A DNA stretch of 64,000 nucleotides from Prevotella illustrans (GTDB lineage Bacteria; Bacteroidota; Bacteroidia; Bacteroidales; Bacteroidaceae), in assembly GCF_017426725.1 (NCBI RefSeq), contig NZ_JAERMS010000004.1:256-64255 (forward strand), read 5' to 3'. Made by a program: the position numbers and the translations under genes. This document shows positions 1 through 9,418 of the stretch, piece by piece. The notes under the pieces are model-generated. The model had not been told where the DNA came from. It made no database searches and worked only from the letters and a program-made list of their open reading frames with translations. Numbering within the stretch: the first letter of the stretch is position 1; every line of letters starts with the position of its first letter.

Positions 1-53
1 AGAATGCCTGCCTGTCACGCAGGAGGTCACGAGTTCGAGTCTCGTACGCACCG
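1..53 (+). tRNA. tRNA-Asp (GTC), 5' end cut by the window edge
   Basis: The visible part runs from the D-arm end to the discriminator G at 53 and is identical to the complete tRNA-Asp at 78-151. The anticodon stem is CCTGC/GCAGG, with anticodon GTC at 14-16, followed by the T arm and the 3' acceptor strand ACGCACC at 46-52. CCA is not encoded. A 24-base spacer separates it from the next copy. Confidence 0.93.
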
Positions 54-77
54 CAAGCCTTTCTTATTTCGCACATT

Positions 78-151
78 GGTGCGTTAGTTCAGTTGGTTAG
101 AATGCCTGCCTGTCACGCAGGAGGTCACGAGTTCGAGTCTCGTACGCACCG
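78..151 (+). tRNA. tRNA-Asp (GTC)
   Basis: Complete 74-nt cloverleaf. The acceptor pairs GGTGCGT (78-84) with ACGCACC (144-150), with G as the discriminator base. The anticodon stem CCTGC/GCAGG holds loop CTGTCAC with anticodon GTC at 112-114, and the T loop is TTCGAGT. The 3' CCA is not encoded, so it must be added after transcription. This is the second copy of a tandem pair, probably processed from one transcript. Confidence 0.97.
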
Positions 152-158
152 CAGAGTG

Positions 159-186
159 TATCAAGTCTTCCTTGATATACTTTTTT
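159..186 (+). terminator. Rho-independent terminator after the tRNA-Asp pair
   Basis: TATCAAG (159-165) pairs with CTTGATA (171-177) around a 5-base loop, followed closely by six T residues at 181-186. It lies 8 bases after the second tRNA and ends the tRNA transcript before the convergent anti-sigma gene. Confidence 0.75.
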
Positions 187-231
187 AGTTTAAGGGCTAT
201 AAATATAGATGAGAATTGGGAAAAAGGATAG

Positions 232-1320
232 TCAATCTATGATAATCTGGCCATTATTAAGAGATACTTTCACTTTGTCCATTTGATTGATCCAATTGAC
301 TACAGCGTCTATATTTTTAGAGCGTTCTGTCACAAAATGGGTCTTGTAGTGCATGGCGGAGGTATTCTTAAAAATCACTGTCATATTATAGTGTTTCCCG
401 ATAGTTTCCATGATGTCTTTCAATGGTACATTGTCAAAATAGAAATAGCCATCACGCCAATTGGTAAAAGGAGCTACGTCTACTTCCCGTGTGATGATAT
501 CTTTCCCTGTCACGGTAGCCTGTTGCCCGGGAGCCATGGTAAAGGTCTTACTTTCAGATGATACTTTTGCTTTGCCCGTTATGAGCGTAACGATAGTTTT
601 GTTATCATCTGTAACGCAGATGTTGAGTTCCGTGCCCAACACGGTAGTTTGCGTATGTCCGGTGAGAATGATAAAAGGGTGCGAAGGATCGTGCTTTATC
701 TTGAGATATGCTTCACCTTTAAGTTTCGCCACACGTTTGTTGTTTAGGGGGTGAGTGGCAAAAGTAAGGCTGCTCCCCGCATGGAGGTAGGCCACAGAAC
801 CATCGGGCATGGTGACGGTAGCACAGTTCCCGTAAGGAACATTAAGCAAAACTTGCTGTGTTTCAGCTGTAGATAGCAGGTAATCTTCTGGTATTATCAC
901 TGCCGTGTTCCCTTGCTTCGGAACTGTGGTATGAGGCTTTCCGCCATAGTTTAAAGTTACTTGCTGGGGCTTTTGGGCAGAATATATAGAGGTCGTTACG
1001 GCTTGATGAGAGGTTGGGAAACGCGAGTTCAGTAGCAAAAAGCAGATGATGGCTGCGGCTGCACAGGCTGCATAGGACAGGAGACGGAGAAAGAGAAGAC
1101 GGGAAGAGCGGGTATGATGGAAAATGCGTAAATATCGTTCTACGTCGATAGGATGATATTTTTGTCTGATTACGGTCTGTAAATTAAAGAAATTTTGACA
1201 ACTTTCGTGGAATGCCGGATCATCTTCCAGTTCTGCAAGGTGCTCACTATCAAGTCCGTCTTCTGCCATTTCGACCAGAATACGTTCCATGTCTTCTTTG
1301 TGTTCGTTATTGATTGCCAT
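232..1320 (-). CDS. FecR-family anti-sigma factor (PUL 1)
   Basis: This 362-residue inner-membrane anti-sigma factor should hold the neighbouring ECF sigma factor until the outer-membrane transporter signals. The N-terminal ~75 residues are cytosolic and sigma-binding. One membrane segment lies at about 78-98. The periplasmic FecR domain begins near residue 160 (VPYGNCATVTMPDGS, then an AGSSLTF stretch). The last ~75 residues look like the DUF4974 domain usual in Bacteroidota FecR proteins (DNVPLKDIMETIGKHYN). The gene lies 48 bases downstream of its sigma gene on the same strand, and both diverge from the STN-bearing SusC at 2086. The family assignment is secure. The ligand is unknown. Confidence 0.93.
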   Translation of the reverse strand: MAINNEHKEDMERILVEMAEDGLDSEHLAELEDDPAFHESCQNFFNLQTVIRQKYHPIDVERYLRIFHHTRSSRLLFLRLLSYAACAAAAIICFLLLNSRFPTSHQAVTTSIYSAQKPQQVTLNYGGKPHTTVPKQGNTAVIIPEDYLLSTAETQQVLLNVPYGNCATVTMPDGSVAYLHAGSSLTFATHPLNNKRVAKLKGEAYLKIKHDPSHPFIILTGHTQTTVLGTELNICVTDDNKTIVTLITGKAKVSSESKTFTMAPGQQATVTGKDIITREVDVAPFTNWRDGYFYFDNVPLKDIMETIGKHYNMTVIFKNTSAMHYKTHFVTERSKNIDAVVNWINQMDKVKVSLNNGQIIID

Positions 1321-1368
1321 ATAATATAATGAATACGTTTGAAAAGCAGATAAGGTTATGCTCCTGAC

Positions 1369-1866
1369 TCATTTTATTTCTCCCCATTTCTCGCGGATCA
1401 TCTTCAGTGCTTTTACCATGTGTTTTTTTACGGTACTTATGCTGATCTGCATTTCAAAAGCTACTTCTTTGTATTTCTTTTGCTCTATGTAGCAAGCCCG
1501 TAGTATGCGCCCTGTAGGTTCTCCGAGATAGTCCAGTATCTGGGTGATCAGTTCTTCTTTATCCCGTTGTAAATCAAACTCATTTGATTCTATATAATAT
1601 TGAGACATCTTGCTTACGAATTGGGCGTATCTACGATGTTGTTTTTGATGTCGTAAATAATCAATGCTTTTATTCCGGGCACTGGTATAGAGATAAGATT
1701 TAATAGTTTCGGCTTGCAGTGAGCCAAAGCATTTCCATGCGTTTTCAAACACGCTGTTTGCTAAGTCATGACAGTCGTCATCATCGTCGATGTATTGGCG
1801 GATGAAGTAAAATAGTTTAGGATAGTAAAGCCGATATATTTTGTCAAAGTCGTTCTTATGTTCCAT
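1369..1866 (-). CDS. ECF RNA polymerase sigma factor (PUL 1)
   Basis: This 165-residue extracytoplasmic-function sigma-70 factor should direct RNA polymerase to the divergent SusCD operon. Region 2 includes the stretch HDLANSVFENAWKCFG and a basic IDYLRHQKQHRR helix. Region 4 is the C-terminal helix-turn-helix (YKEVAFEMQISISTVKKHM). The frame is open up to 2022, but homology to the sigma fold starts at MEHKNDF. I chose ATG at 1866. ATG at 1881 is possible but sits 2 bases from a TATATTTG promoter element. It precedes the FecR gene in a two-gene operon, the usual sigma/anti-sigma order. Confidence 0.9.
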   Translation of the reverse strand: MEHKNDFDKIYRLYYPKLFYFIRQYIDDDDDCHDLANSVFENAWKCFGSLQAETIKSYLYTSARNKSIDYLRHQKQHRRYAQFVSKMSQYYIESNEFDLQRDKEELITQILDYLGEPTGRILRACYIEQKKYKEVAFEMQISISTVKKHMVKALKMIREKWGEIK

Positions 1867-1883
1867 TTCCAATAAACTCATTG

Positions 1884-1891
1884 CAAATATA
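1884..1891 (-). promoter_or_regulatory. -7 element TATATTTG for the PUL 1 sigma/anti-sigma operon
   Basis: The minus strand reads TATATTTG, matching the Bacteroidota -7 consensus TAnnTTTG. Transcription would start a few bases further on, giving a very short leader before ATG 1866. No clear -33 TTTG lies at the usual 19-21 base spacing, so the match is partial. Confidence 0.5.
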
Positions 1892-2085
1892 TTTAAAACG
1901 GATGAAAAACTTGTAGAGAACCTTATTTTTTGCTTTTCTATGATCAAATAATGTAAGGAGAAAAGGCCCTTTAAATATGATTTTTGCATTTTTATGGGTA
2001 GGTCGTGCCCTTTTCCCGGCACTCAAACGTATAAAAAACGTGTAAATTACCATGGGAAGTATTAATTTTGAATTTACAAGTGATT

Positions 2086-5000
2086 ATGATGAAAAAAAAC
2101 ACATTGCTACTGATGATGCTTGTAGGTTTGTTGACAGCATTGCCTTCTTGGGCTCAGAAAGAGTCGGGATTGTCGATGAAATTTAGCAACGAAGACCTAC
2201 CCTCGGTGCTTCTTAGATTGGAAAAAGCGTCCGATTACAAGTTTCTTTTCACCTATGATGATGTACGTAAGTACAAAGTGAACGGAAGTGTTACTAATGC
2301 CCGATTCTTTGAAGTGTTGGATTATGTACTTAGAGTTACGCCCTTGGTTTACAAAGTAGATGGAAAAATAGTCAATATTGTGGTTGGTCAACAGGCTAAA
2401 CCGGTTTCTATGGACAGAGTACAGACTTTTGTGGGCTATGTTTATGAAGCATCTACCAAGCAGCCTGTTATCGGGGCGCAGATCAGTGTGGATGGGAGAG
2501 ACGAGAAAGTTGTGACAAATATCGAAGGCAAATTTACGATCAATCTGAAGAATGCCAGTGGTAAAGAACGAATATCTGTATCGTATCTCGGAATGAAAAC
2601 AATCGTGGTGCCTCTTCAGATGAATCAGAAAATTTATATGGAGACCGATACTAAGAACATCGCTGAGGTGGTAGTTACAGGTATCTTCAAAAAAGCCAAA
2701 GAAAGTTATACGGGATCTGTAACAGAAATAGGAAAGGAGCAAATTGTCATGTACCGTAGTACAAACTTGATGCAGACACTTCGTAATCTCGATGCCAGTA
2801 TCAACTTTCCTATAAACAATACGGCTGGTAGCAATCCGAATGTACTGCCCAATCTGAATATCCGTGGCAGTTCTTCATTGCCCATGAATGTGGAAGAATT
2901 CAATTCAAATGTTTCACAGACCGTGAATGCGCCACTTGTCATTATGGATGGATTTGAAATATCGCTTTCCAAATTGATGGATTATAATGATGAACAGATA
3001 GAAAGTATTAATATACTGAAAGACGCGGCAGCTACAGCGATTTATGGAAGCCGCGGCGCCAATGGCGTGATCGTGATCATTACGAAATCGCCCCAAGCAG
3101 GGAAATTACGCGTTACGGCCAAAGCAGGTATATCATTGGAAGTTCCGGATTTAAGTTCATATCATATGCTGAATGCTGCCGAGAAGCTGCAATTAGAGAA
3201 AACCATCGGACTGTATACCAACTTGTATAATCCTGAAAACCAATTTTTACTTGACAACTATTATGCCGAGACGCTAAAAAAAGTGCTTTCCGGTACCGAT
3301 ATAGACTGGATGAGCAAGCCGCTGCGAAATGGAGTGGGACAGCGATATAATCTGCAATTAGATGGTGGCGCCAATGAATTCCGTTGGGGAGCATCGTTGG
3401 GTTATAATGATATAGAGGGGGCTATGAAAGGATCTTCACGTCGGACTCTGACCGGAGACATTACCTTATTATATTCGGTAAAGAATCTTATATTCCGCAA
3501 TTATACCAATATTGCATCTAATCTGTCAAACAATGGGAAATATGGAAACTTCCAAAATTATGTAGATATGCAGCCTTATAATAATCCCTATGATGAAAAA
3601 GGCAATATAGTAAAAGATTTCTATGACCTTAACCATTCTTCCACTAAGATAGGAAATCCGCTTTATGACGCTACCCTTAACAGTAAAGATCAGTCGGAAT
3701 ATTTTGAATTTATCAATAATTTCTCAGTAGAATGGTCTATATGGGATAGTCTCCGTATACGTGCGAAGTTGGGAGTTTCTACTCGTAGAAGCAGTTCTGA
3801 CCTCTTCTTGCCAGCCGAGCATTCCACTTTCAATACTCCTGTATATAATACGGCGAGCGGTTCCATGCGAAAAGGAAAGTATACTTATGGAGTAGGGACT
3901 GACAATCTGTATAGTGGAGATATTACCTTGAGTTATACCAAGACTTTGCGGAAGAAACACCAGCTGTATGTCGGTCTCAATTATTCCATATCTAATGAGG
4001 ATATCAGATCACGAAGCTTCACGGCAGAAGGCTTTACGAATGACGATTTGAATAATATAGGAAATGCTTTGCAATATGAACAAAACAGCGCTCCGAAAAG
4101 TGATAATACTACCATACGTCTTGTGGGTTTAACCGGTAATGCAAATTATACCTACGATGGGAGATATTATATTGATCTCTCATATAGAGTAGATGGCAGT
4201 TCTAAGTTTGGTAGCGATAAAAGGTTTGCGCCATTCTGGAGTGCTGGGGTAGGATGGAATCTGCACAATGAAAAGTGGCTCTATGATAATAAGTTTGTAA
4301 ACTATTTAAGGTTGAAAGCTTCTTATGGTGTGACAGGCTCTCAAGACTTTGCGACGGAGAGTGTATATACGACTTATAAATATGTATCGGGAAGCAGATA
4401 TCTGAACTGGGCATCCGCACAGATGATGGGACTTGGAAACAGTGCACTGACATGGCAGAAAACCAACGAATTAAATATAGGCATAGAATTCGGTCTGTTG
4501 AAAAATCGAATACACGGACAGATCGATCTGTATACGAAAAAGACAGGTAATCTGCTCTCTTCAATGGACCTTCCCTTATCAATGGGCTTTCCTTCCTATA
4601 TTGCCAATATAGGAGAATTAAAAAATGTTGGCATAGAGGCTTCTTTACAGGCCTATATCATACGCGACTACAAAAGGAAGTTCAATTGGCTGGTTGGTGC
4701 CCAGCTTGTGAATAACAAAAATAAAATCTCCAAACTGTCTGATGCGATCATAGAGCAGAATAAGCAATACCTTGCTCAGAATGTGGATGTGAGCAATCTC
4801 TTTTATGTCGGTCGTCCTATGAATGCCATTTACGCTGTGAGGTCGGCCGGTATAAACCCCAGCTCGGGTGAAGAGGTCTTTTATGATAAGGACGGTAACG
4901 TAACCAGCCGATGGAACGCCTCGGACAAGGTTTATTTAGGACCGTCAGAGCCTCTGTATAGAGGAAACTTCCATACCATGGTCATGTGGAACAACTTTAC

Positions 5001-5409
5001 GCTCAATGTTTCTTTTGGTTATCATTGGGGCGGAAAGCGTTATAACCAGACCTTGCGTAATCGAGTGGAGGTCAGTCTCTATGATGTTGCTAAGAAGAAC
5101 GTAGACTATCGGGTGTTGGGTTCCCGGTGGCTGAAAGAAGGGGATAATACGTTCTTTAAAGGATTCTCTTTTGAAGATACACACGCGACTTCACGTTACG
5201 TGTTTGATGATAATGTGCTCGAATTACAATCTGTAAGCCTACAATATAGATGGAATTCCAAATGGTTGCGGAAGCGGTCCGGGCTTGAATCCATTCTTTT
5301 TGCCATCAATGCTTCAGATTTAGCCTACTGGTCTTCTGTAAAATATGAGCGTGGAACCTCTTATCCGTATGCACGCAATATACAAGGAACAATAACATTG
5401 ACATTCTAA
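2086..5409 (+). CDS. SusC-like TonB-dependent transporter with STN signalling domain (PUL 1)
   Basis: This 1107-residue outer-membrane barrel imports a ligand captured by the SusD lipoprotein. After a signal peptide ending near SWAQ come an STN (secretin/TonB short N-terminal) domain at about residues 35-100, a carboxypeptidase-regulatory-like domain at about 115-190 and a plug domain (NILKDAAATAIYGSRGANGVI). The barrel ends in the terminal aromatic signature ITLTF. STN domains contact FecR-type anti-sigma factors, which fits the divergent sigma/FecR pair. The frame is open from a TTG at 2068, but ATG 2086 or 2089 gives the signal peptide. SusD follows after 15 bases. Confidence 0.95.
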   Translation: MMKKNTLLLMMLVGLLTALPSWAQKESGLSMKFSNEDLPSVLLRLEKASDYKFLFTYDDVRKYKVNGSVTNARFFEVLDYVLRVTPLVYKVDGKIVNIVVGQQAKPVSMDRVQTFVGYVYEASTKQPVIGAQISVDGRDEKVVTNIEGKFTINLKNASGKERISVSYLGMKTIVVPLQMNQKIYMETDTKNIAEVVVTGIFKKAKESYTGSVTEIGKEQIVMYRSTNLMQTLRNLDASINFPINNTAGSNPNVLPNLNIRGSSSLPMNVEEFNSNVSQTVNAPLVIMDGFEISLSKLMDYNDEQIESINILKDAAATAIYGSRGANGVIVIITKSPQAGKLRVTAKAGISLEVPDLSSYHMLNAAEKLQLEKTIGLYTNLYNPENQFLLDNYYAETLKKVLSGTDIDWMSKPLRNGVGQRYNLQLDGGANEFRWGASLGYNDIEGAMKGSSRRTLTGDITLLYSVKNLIFRNYTNIASNLSNNGKYGNFQNYVDMQPYNNPYDEKGNIVKDFYDLNHSSTKIGNPLYDATLNSKDQSEYFEFINNFSVEWSIWDSLRIRAKLGVSTRRSSSDLFLPAEHSTFNTPVYNTASGSMRKGKYTYGVGTDNLYSGDITLSYTKTLRKKHQLYVGLNYSISNEDIRSRSFTAEGFTNDDLNNIGNALQYEQNSAPKSDNTTIRLVGLTGNANYTYDGRYYIDLSYRVDGSSKFGSDKRFAPFWSAGVGWNLHNEKWLYDNKFVNYLRLKASYGVTGSQDFATESVYTTYKYVSGSRYLNWASAQMMGLGNSALTWQKTNELNIGIEFGLLKNRIHGQIDLYTKKTGNLLSSMDLPLSMGFPSYIANIGELKNVGIEASLQAYIIRDYKRKFNWLVGAQLVNNKNKISKLSDAIIEQNKQYLAQNVDVSNLFYVGRPMNAIYAVRSAGINPSSGEEVFYDKDGNVTSRWNASDKVYLGPSEPLYRGNFHTMVMWNNFTLNVSFGYHWGGKRYNQTLRNRVEVSLYDVAKKNVDYRVLGSRWLKEGDNTFFKGFSFEDTHATSRYVFDDNVLELQSVSLQYRWNSKWLRKRSGLESILFAINASDLAYWSSVKYERGTSYPYARNIQGTITLTF

Positions 5410-5424
5410 CGATTTAAAGAAAAA

Positions 5425-6948
5425 ATGAAAAGATTCAATTTAATATCACTTTTAGCTCTATGCGTATTCATGTCGGTTTCTTGTTCTGATTGGTTAGACG
5501 TAAAATCCGATTCACAGGAACGGGCTAAAGATATATTCTCCACCTATAAGGGCTATAAAGGAGCTTTGGCGGGTTGTTATACGGCTATGGCTTCGCAAAA
5601 CCTTTACGGCATGAGCCTTACAATGGCCGATATCGAATGCTTAGCTTGTATTTGGGATGAACCTTCGGAACAAGGGCTACCCGCACTCAAGATGCTTCAT
5701 AATCATCAATACACAGACGCGAGAGCTCGTTCTTCTATTAAATCCATTTATGGCGGACTGTTTAATGTCGTAACTCAAGCTAACGCTATTATTCAAAACT
5801 TGGATAATAATAAGAGTACGATATCTAATGAGCAGTCTCGTAACATCATCTATGCAGAGGCTCATGCCATACGGGCTTTCTGTCAATTTGATATCCTACG
5901 TCTGTTTGGACAAATGCCTTCAAAGCCTCAAAAGACAGTTTCTTTGCCTTATTCGGAAACTTCTGACATCAAGAGTATACCGCCATATTACAGTTACAAT
6001 AACTATGTGGCTAAGCTGATAGCGGATTTGGATATAGCTGAAGAGTTGTTTACTAAGTATGATCCGGCCAGAGAATATTCTTTCAGCCAGCTTGAAGGTT
6101 CGTCAGAGAAGTCCCTTCCCGTAGAAGATGATTTTCTGACTTTCAGGCGTATGCGTTTCAATTATTGGGCAGTGAAAGCTCTTAAAGCCCGTATTTACTT
6201 GTATACAGGTGATACAGGTATGGCTTATAAATTGGCTAAAGAGGTTATAGAAAGTGAAGTAAAGGGACAAAAAGTAGTAAAGTTGTCAGGAATGGAAGAT
6301 ATTGACAAGAAATATTTCGCTTTGCCAAGTGAGTGTCTGTTTGCTTTGGCCAATAATAAGTTGATGAACTATTCTGTGAATATTATCGGTGGAGACCCTT
6401 CTGTTCAAATTGACACTAAGACTACACTTTATATTTCAGAAGCCAAACTTAACAGGCAGCTCTATCAAGGACAGGGTACTGCCAGTAACAATCGGTATCT
6501 TTATGTGTGGGAAAGAAATACCGCCAATGCCTATGGTACTCGTATTCCCACTTTAAAAAAATATTATTACGATGTGGCAAAGCAGACTGATCTTAATATT
6601 CTGCACGCGAAACTGCAAATAATGCCTCTTATCCGCCTTTCGGAAATGTATCTCATCGCTATGGAAACGACGGCTGACCTGACTGAGGCAAACCGCCTCT
6701 ATAAGGACTATATACAGTCGCACAACGTAAAGATAACTGATGACTTCACGACTTTAGATGCGGTACATGCCGAGGTAGTCAAAGAGTATCTCAGAGAGTT
6801 TTATGGTGAGGGCGTAATGTTCTACACCTATAAGCGCTTAGGATTAACCTCCATTCCTTGGGGGAAATCGCCTATGGGCGAAGACCAGTACATTCTCCCG
6901 CTACCGGAATCGGAGTTTGATCCTACCCTTTATCCATCTACCCATTAA
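5425..6948 (+). CDS. SusD/RagB-family surface lipoprotein (PUL 1)
   Basis: This 507-residue ligand-binding lid of the SusC channel is anchored on the cell surface. The signal peptide ends in a lipobox (SVSC) with Cys about 20, followed by acidic SDWLD, which resembles the surface-export signal of Bacteroidota lipoproteins. The body shows SusD family marks: an alanine-rich helical TPR region (AEAHAIRAFCQFDILRLFG), KALKARIYLYTGD, and a C-terminal region where LSEMYLIAMETT occupies the usual RYAEVLL-like position. It lies 15 bases after SusC and 11 before the DUF4843-type gene, so one operon is likely. Confidence 0.94.
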   Translation: MKRFNLISLLALCVFMSVSCSDWLDVKSDSQERAKDIFSTYKGYKGALAGCYTAMASQNLYGMSLTMADIECLACIWDEPSEQGLPALKMLHNHQYTDARARSSIKSIYGGLFNVVTQANAIIQNLDNNKSTISNEQSRNIIYAEAHAIRAFCQFDILRLFGQMPSKPQKTVSLPYSETSDIKSIPPYYSYNNYVAKLIADLDIAEELFTKYDPAREYSFSQLEGSSEKSLPVEDDFLTFRRMRFNYWAVKALKARIYLYTGDTGMAYKLAKEVIESEVKGQKVVKLSGMEDIDKKYFALPSECLFALANNKLMNYSVNIIGGDPSVQIDTKTTLYISEAKLNRQLYQGQGTASNNRYLYVWERNTANAYGTRIPTLKKYYYDVAKQTDLNILHAKLQIMPLIRLSEMYLIAMETTADLTEANRLYKDYIQSHNVKITDDFTTLDAVHAEVVKEYLREFYGEGVMFYTYKRLGLTSIPWGKSPMGEDQYILPLPESEFDPTLYPSTH

Positions 6949-6959
6949 TATTTGCAAAT

Positions 6960-7724
6960 ATGAGAAACTATCTGTATATGATCTGTCTTATAGGAGGCTG
7001 TGTATTGGCTTCATGTGAGAAAGAATTACCACTTTACGGAGACAGTCAGTCACGTCTCAATTTTGAATATATGACGAGGAACGACTCTTTGGCTTCCTAT
7101 TCATTCGTATATAATAAACAGTTGACCAGTGACACGATTTGGTTCACGGTTAAGACCATAGGATTTGTTGCCGCAGAAGACCGGAAAATAGAGCTGATGC
7201 AAGTACCTACGGGGAATAATGACGCGGTGGCAGGCAAGCATTATCTGAGGTTCGACGACGCAGGACTCGCTCGTTTTTATGTGATCAAGGGAGGTGCTAC
7301 GAAGGCACGTGTGCCTGTCGTGGTGCTCAAAGATCCGTCTTTGACGCAAGCTGATTACAAGCTTCGCATCGAAATAAAGGATAATCATCTCTTTAAATCC
7401 GGATACAAGGAATTTAGCTATAAACTACTCACAATATCCGACAGATTAGTGAAGCCTACCAATTGGACGTCGTTCATGGACTATATGTTTGGGACTTACG
7501 GAACGGTGAAGCATCAGTTCATGATTGACAACTCTGATAAGAAGTGGGATGAAGAATATCTGCATAAATTAGGAATAGAGGATTACTCTGCCGATCAAGG
7601 CTTTCTCCAGTATTGGGCTAATAAGTTTCAGAGGCTGCTTAATGAGTTTAACGCTAAGCAGCAGGAAGTGGGGCTACCGCCTTTGACAGAAGCCAATGGA
7701 GCTCTCGTACAGTTTCAAAAGTGA
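6960..7724 (+). CDS. DUF4843-type lipoprotein of the PUL 1 SusCD complex
   Basis: This 254-residue lipoprotein has a lipobox LASC near residue 19 and an acidic stretch (EKEL) after it, suggesting surface exposure. The sequence resembles the DUF4843 family, commonly encoded directly after SusD and before a PKD-like lipoprotein. No catalytic motif is visible. The gene sits 11 bases after SusD and 19 before the next gene, so it should be an accessory subunit of the SusCD complex. From memory, a peptide-importing SusCD complex of Bacteroides thetaiotaomicron also carries two extra lipoproteins. I cannot confirm that these are its homologues. Confidence 0.75.
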   Translation: MRNYLYMICLIGGCVLASCEKELPLYGDSQSRLNFEYMTRNDSLASYSFVYNKQLTSDTIWFTVKTIGFVAAEDRKIELMQVPTGNNDAVAGKHYLRFDDAGLARFYVIKGGATKARVPVVVLKDPSLTQADYKLRIEIKDNHLFKSGYKEFSYKLLTISDRLVKPTNWTSFMDYMFGTYGTVKHQFMIDNSDKKWDEEYLHKLGIEDYSADQGFLQYWANKFQRLLNEFNAKQQEVGLPPLTEANGALVQFQK

Positions 7725-7743
7725 TATCTAAACAATTATCAAA

Positions 7744-9285
7744 ATGAAAAAGACCATTCTTTTTATATTTATCCTGATGTCTCTCGCCGCTTGTGTGAAA
7801 GACGATTCCACTTACGGAAACGATCAAATATATATTCGTATAACCGGGCTGTCTGACAGTTACCATGTGACCTCTTTCACCAATGCGCCATTCTCGGTTG
7901 CTCCAACAGTGGAGTCGAGTTTCGCGGAAAACGATCTTGAATACAAGTGGTTTTATTTCAAACCGCAGAAAACGAGCCAAATCGTTGATGGCAAATATAT
8001 GGAGATTCATGCCAAGAAAATAGCTGACACGCGTCAGCTTGACTATCACGTCGCGTTGTCTGACGGGACCTATGTCTTTGTTCTTGTTGTCACTTCTAAG
8101 TCGACCGGCTATAGCCGGAATGTTAAGACTTCCGTACACGTGGCGTCACTATTGGCAAAAGGTTTTGTCATCCTAAAAGAAACCGCTGACGGGAACACCG
8201 ATTATGATGTTTACAATAATGATAAAGGAGAATTGATCAACGATGTTCTGACTAAGGTACAGGGAAAGCCTTTGCTTGGAAAGCCTCGGGCGCTTGACGT
8301 GAATTATGGAAAGGAGTATCTTGATCAGGAAACAGGCCGAAAGGAAAGCGCCAATTTAATCTGCGTGACCACCGAGGCCGACAAAGTAGCCTGGATCAGG
8401 GCGATGGACGGCGAAATCGTCATGGACAACTCTAATTGCTTTTATGAAACGGTTACAGGCGTGATACCCTATCGTTCGTTCAGTGGCATGTTCAACTCTT
8501 TCTATGTTACCGGCAACGGTATTTACGGGGCCGGACATGGCGGCTTCGCGGGTGGTTCCGGTATTTTTGGTCCTTTGTCGGGCAATGGTGGGAGTACACA
8601 CGTCATTACGATTCCCTCTCTCTTTTCAGGGATGCTCTTCTGGAATGAGCAGCAACATGCCATTCAGTTTACTGATTATAACAACGGAAATCACGCCATC
8701 GAAAGCACCGCGGAAGGCTATACGGTTATCAACCCGGATTACGACTGTCTGTCGTGTGGTGTTTCGTGCGCGGGAGGCGAGACCATTTACTTCCTTCTGC
8801 AGCGCAGGGATAATCCTTCGCAGAAACGTCTCTACTATATCGCTTGTCCCAACAGAACGCCCACGCTCACACAAGTAAGGACACTTGATCCTGATACACA
8901 TTTTTCCAAAGCCACTTGCCGGGCAGTGAATGCCAATATCGCCGTTATTGCTTATGGAGTAGACGCTAATAAAGTCTATAGCTTCGATCTCGCAGGTACA
9001 AGTCCTGAAAAGGAACTGTTGTTTAGTGGATTGCCTTCGGATGAACAGATCACTTATCTTAGCAATCGTTACCTGAAAGGCGACGACGGATTTGATTATC
9101 TGATAGTGGGTACCCAGAAGGATAATACCTATAAGCTGCGTATGTATAAGATTGTAGGTGGCGAACCGGACGGCGCCCCCGCAATAGTTATTGAAGGTAA
9201 AGGCAAACTGAAGGGCGTTGATTATCTCTCGCCGACCGTTGGCGCTGACGATGCTTACCAGATGGCCCCGACGCTGGATCAATAG
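7744..9285 (+). CDS. PKD-like-family surface lipoprotein (PUL 1)
   Basis: This 513-residue lipoprotein has a lipobox LAAC near residue 16 followed by VKDD, a likely surface-export signal. The N-terminal ~120 residues look like tandem Ig/PKD-like beta-sandwich folds (LEYKWFYF, then DYHVALSDGTYVFVLVVTS). The remainder is beta-rich and glycine-rich with repeated strands, consistent with a propeller-like domain. No enzyme signature is evident. This family regularly closes SusC-SusD-DUF4843 operons and probably forms part of the binding complex. A bidirectional terminator follows at 9344. Assignment to the PKD-like family is from recognised sequence style and context. Confidence 0.75.
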   Translation: MKKTILFIFILMSLAACVKDDSTYGNDQIYIRITGLSDSYHVTSFTNAPFSVAPTVESSFAENDLEYKWFYFKPQKTSQIVDGKYMEIHAKKIADTRQLDYHVALSDGTYVFVLVVTSKSTGYSRNVKTSVHVASLLAKGFVILKETADGNTDYDVYNNDKGELINDVLTKVQGKPLLGKPRALDVNYGKEYLDQETGRKESANLICVTTEADKVAWIRAMDGEIVMDNSNCFYETVTGVIPYRSFSGMFNSFYVTGNGIYGAGHGGFAGGSGIFGPLSGNGGSTHVITIPSLFSGMLFWNEQQHAIQFTDYNNGNHAIESTAEGYTVINPDYDCLSCGVSCAGGETIYFLLQRRDNPSQKRLYYIACPNRTPTLTQVRTLDPDTHFSKATCRAVNANIAVIAYGVDANKVYSFDLAGTSPEKELLFSGLPSDEQITYLSNRYLKGDDGFDYLIVGTQKDNTYKLRMYKIVGGEPDGAPAIVIEGKGKLKGVDYLSPTVGADDAYQMAPTLDQ

Positions 9286-9343
9286 TTTCTCATTTATGTT
9301 TTTACTAAAACCAGTTCAGATACGGGTGTAAATGACAAAAAAA

Positions 9344-9369
9344 GCAATCCAATTCAAGATTGCCTTTTT
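9344..9369. terminator. Bidirectional terminator between PUL 1 and nifJ
   Basis: GCAATC (9344-9349) pairs with GATTGC (9358-9363) around an 8-base loop. The stem is flanked by an A run on the left and TTTTT on the right, so it can end both the plus-strand PUL transcript and the minus-strand oxidoreductase transcript. Confidence 0.75.
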
Positions 9370-9418
9370 ACGTATAGTTTAATTTGTTCTTACTTCGTAG
9401 AAGAACAAGCGCTTTCGA

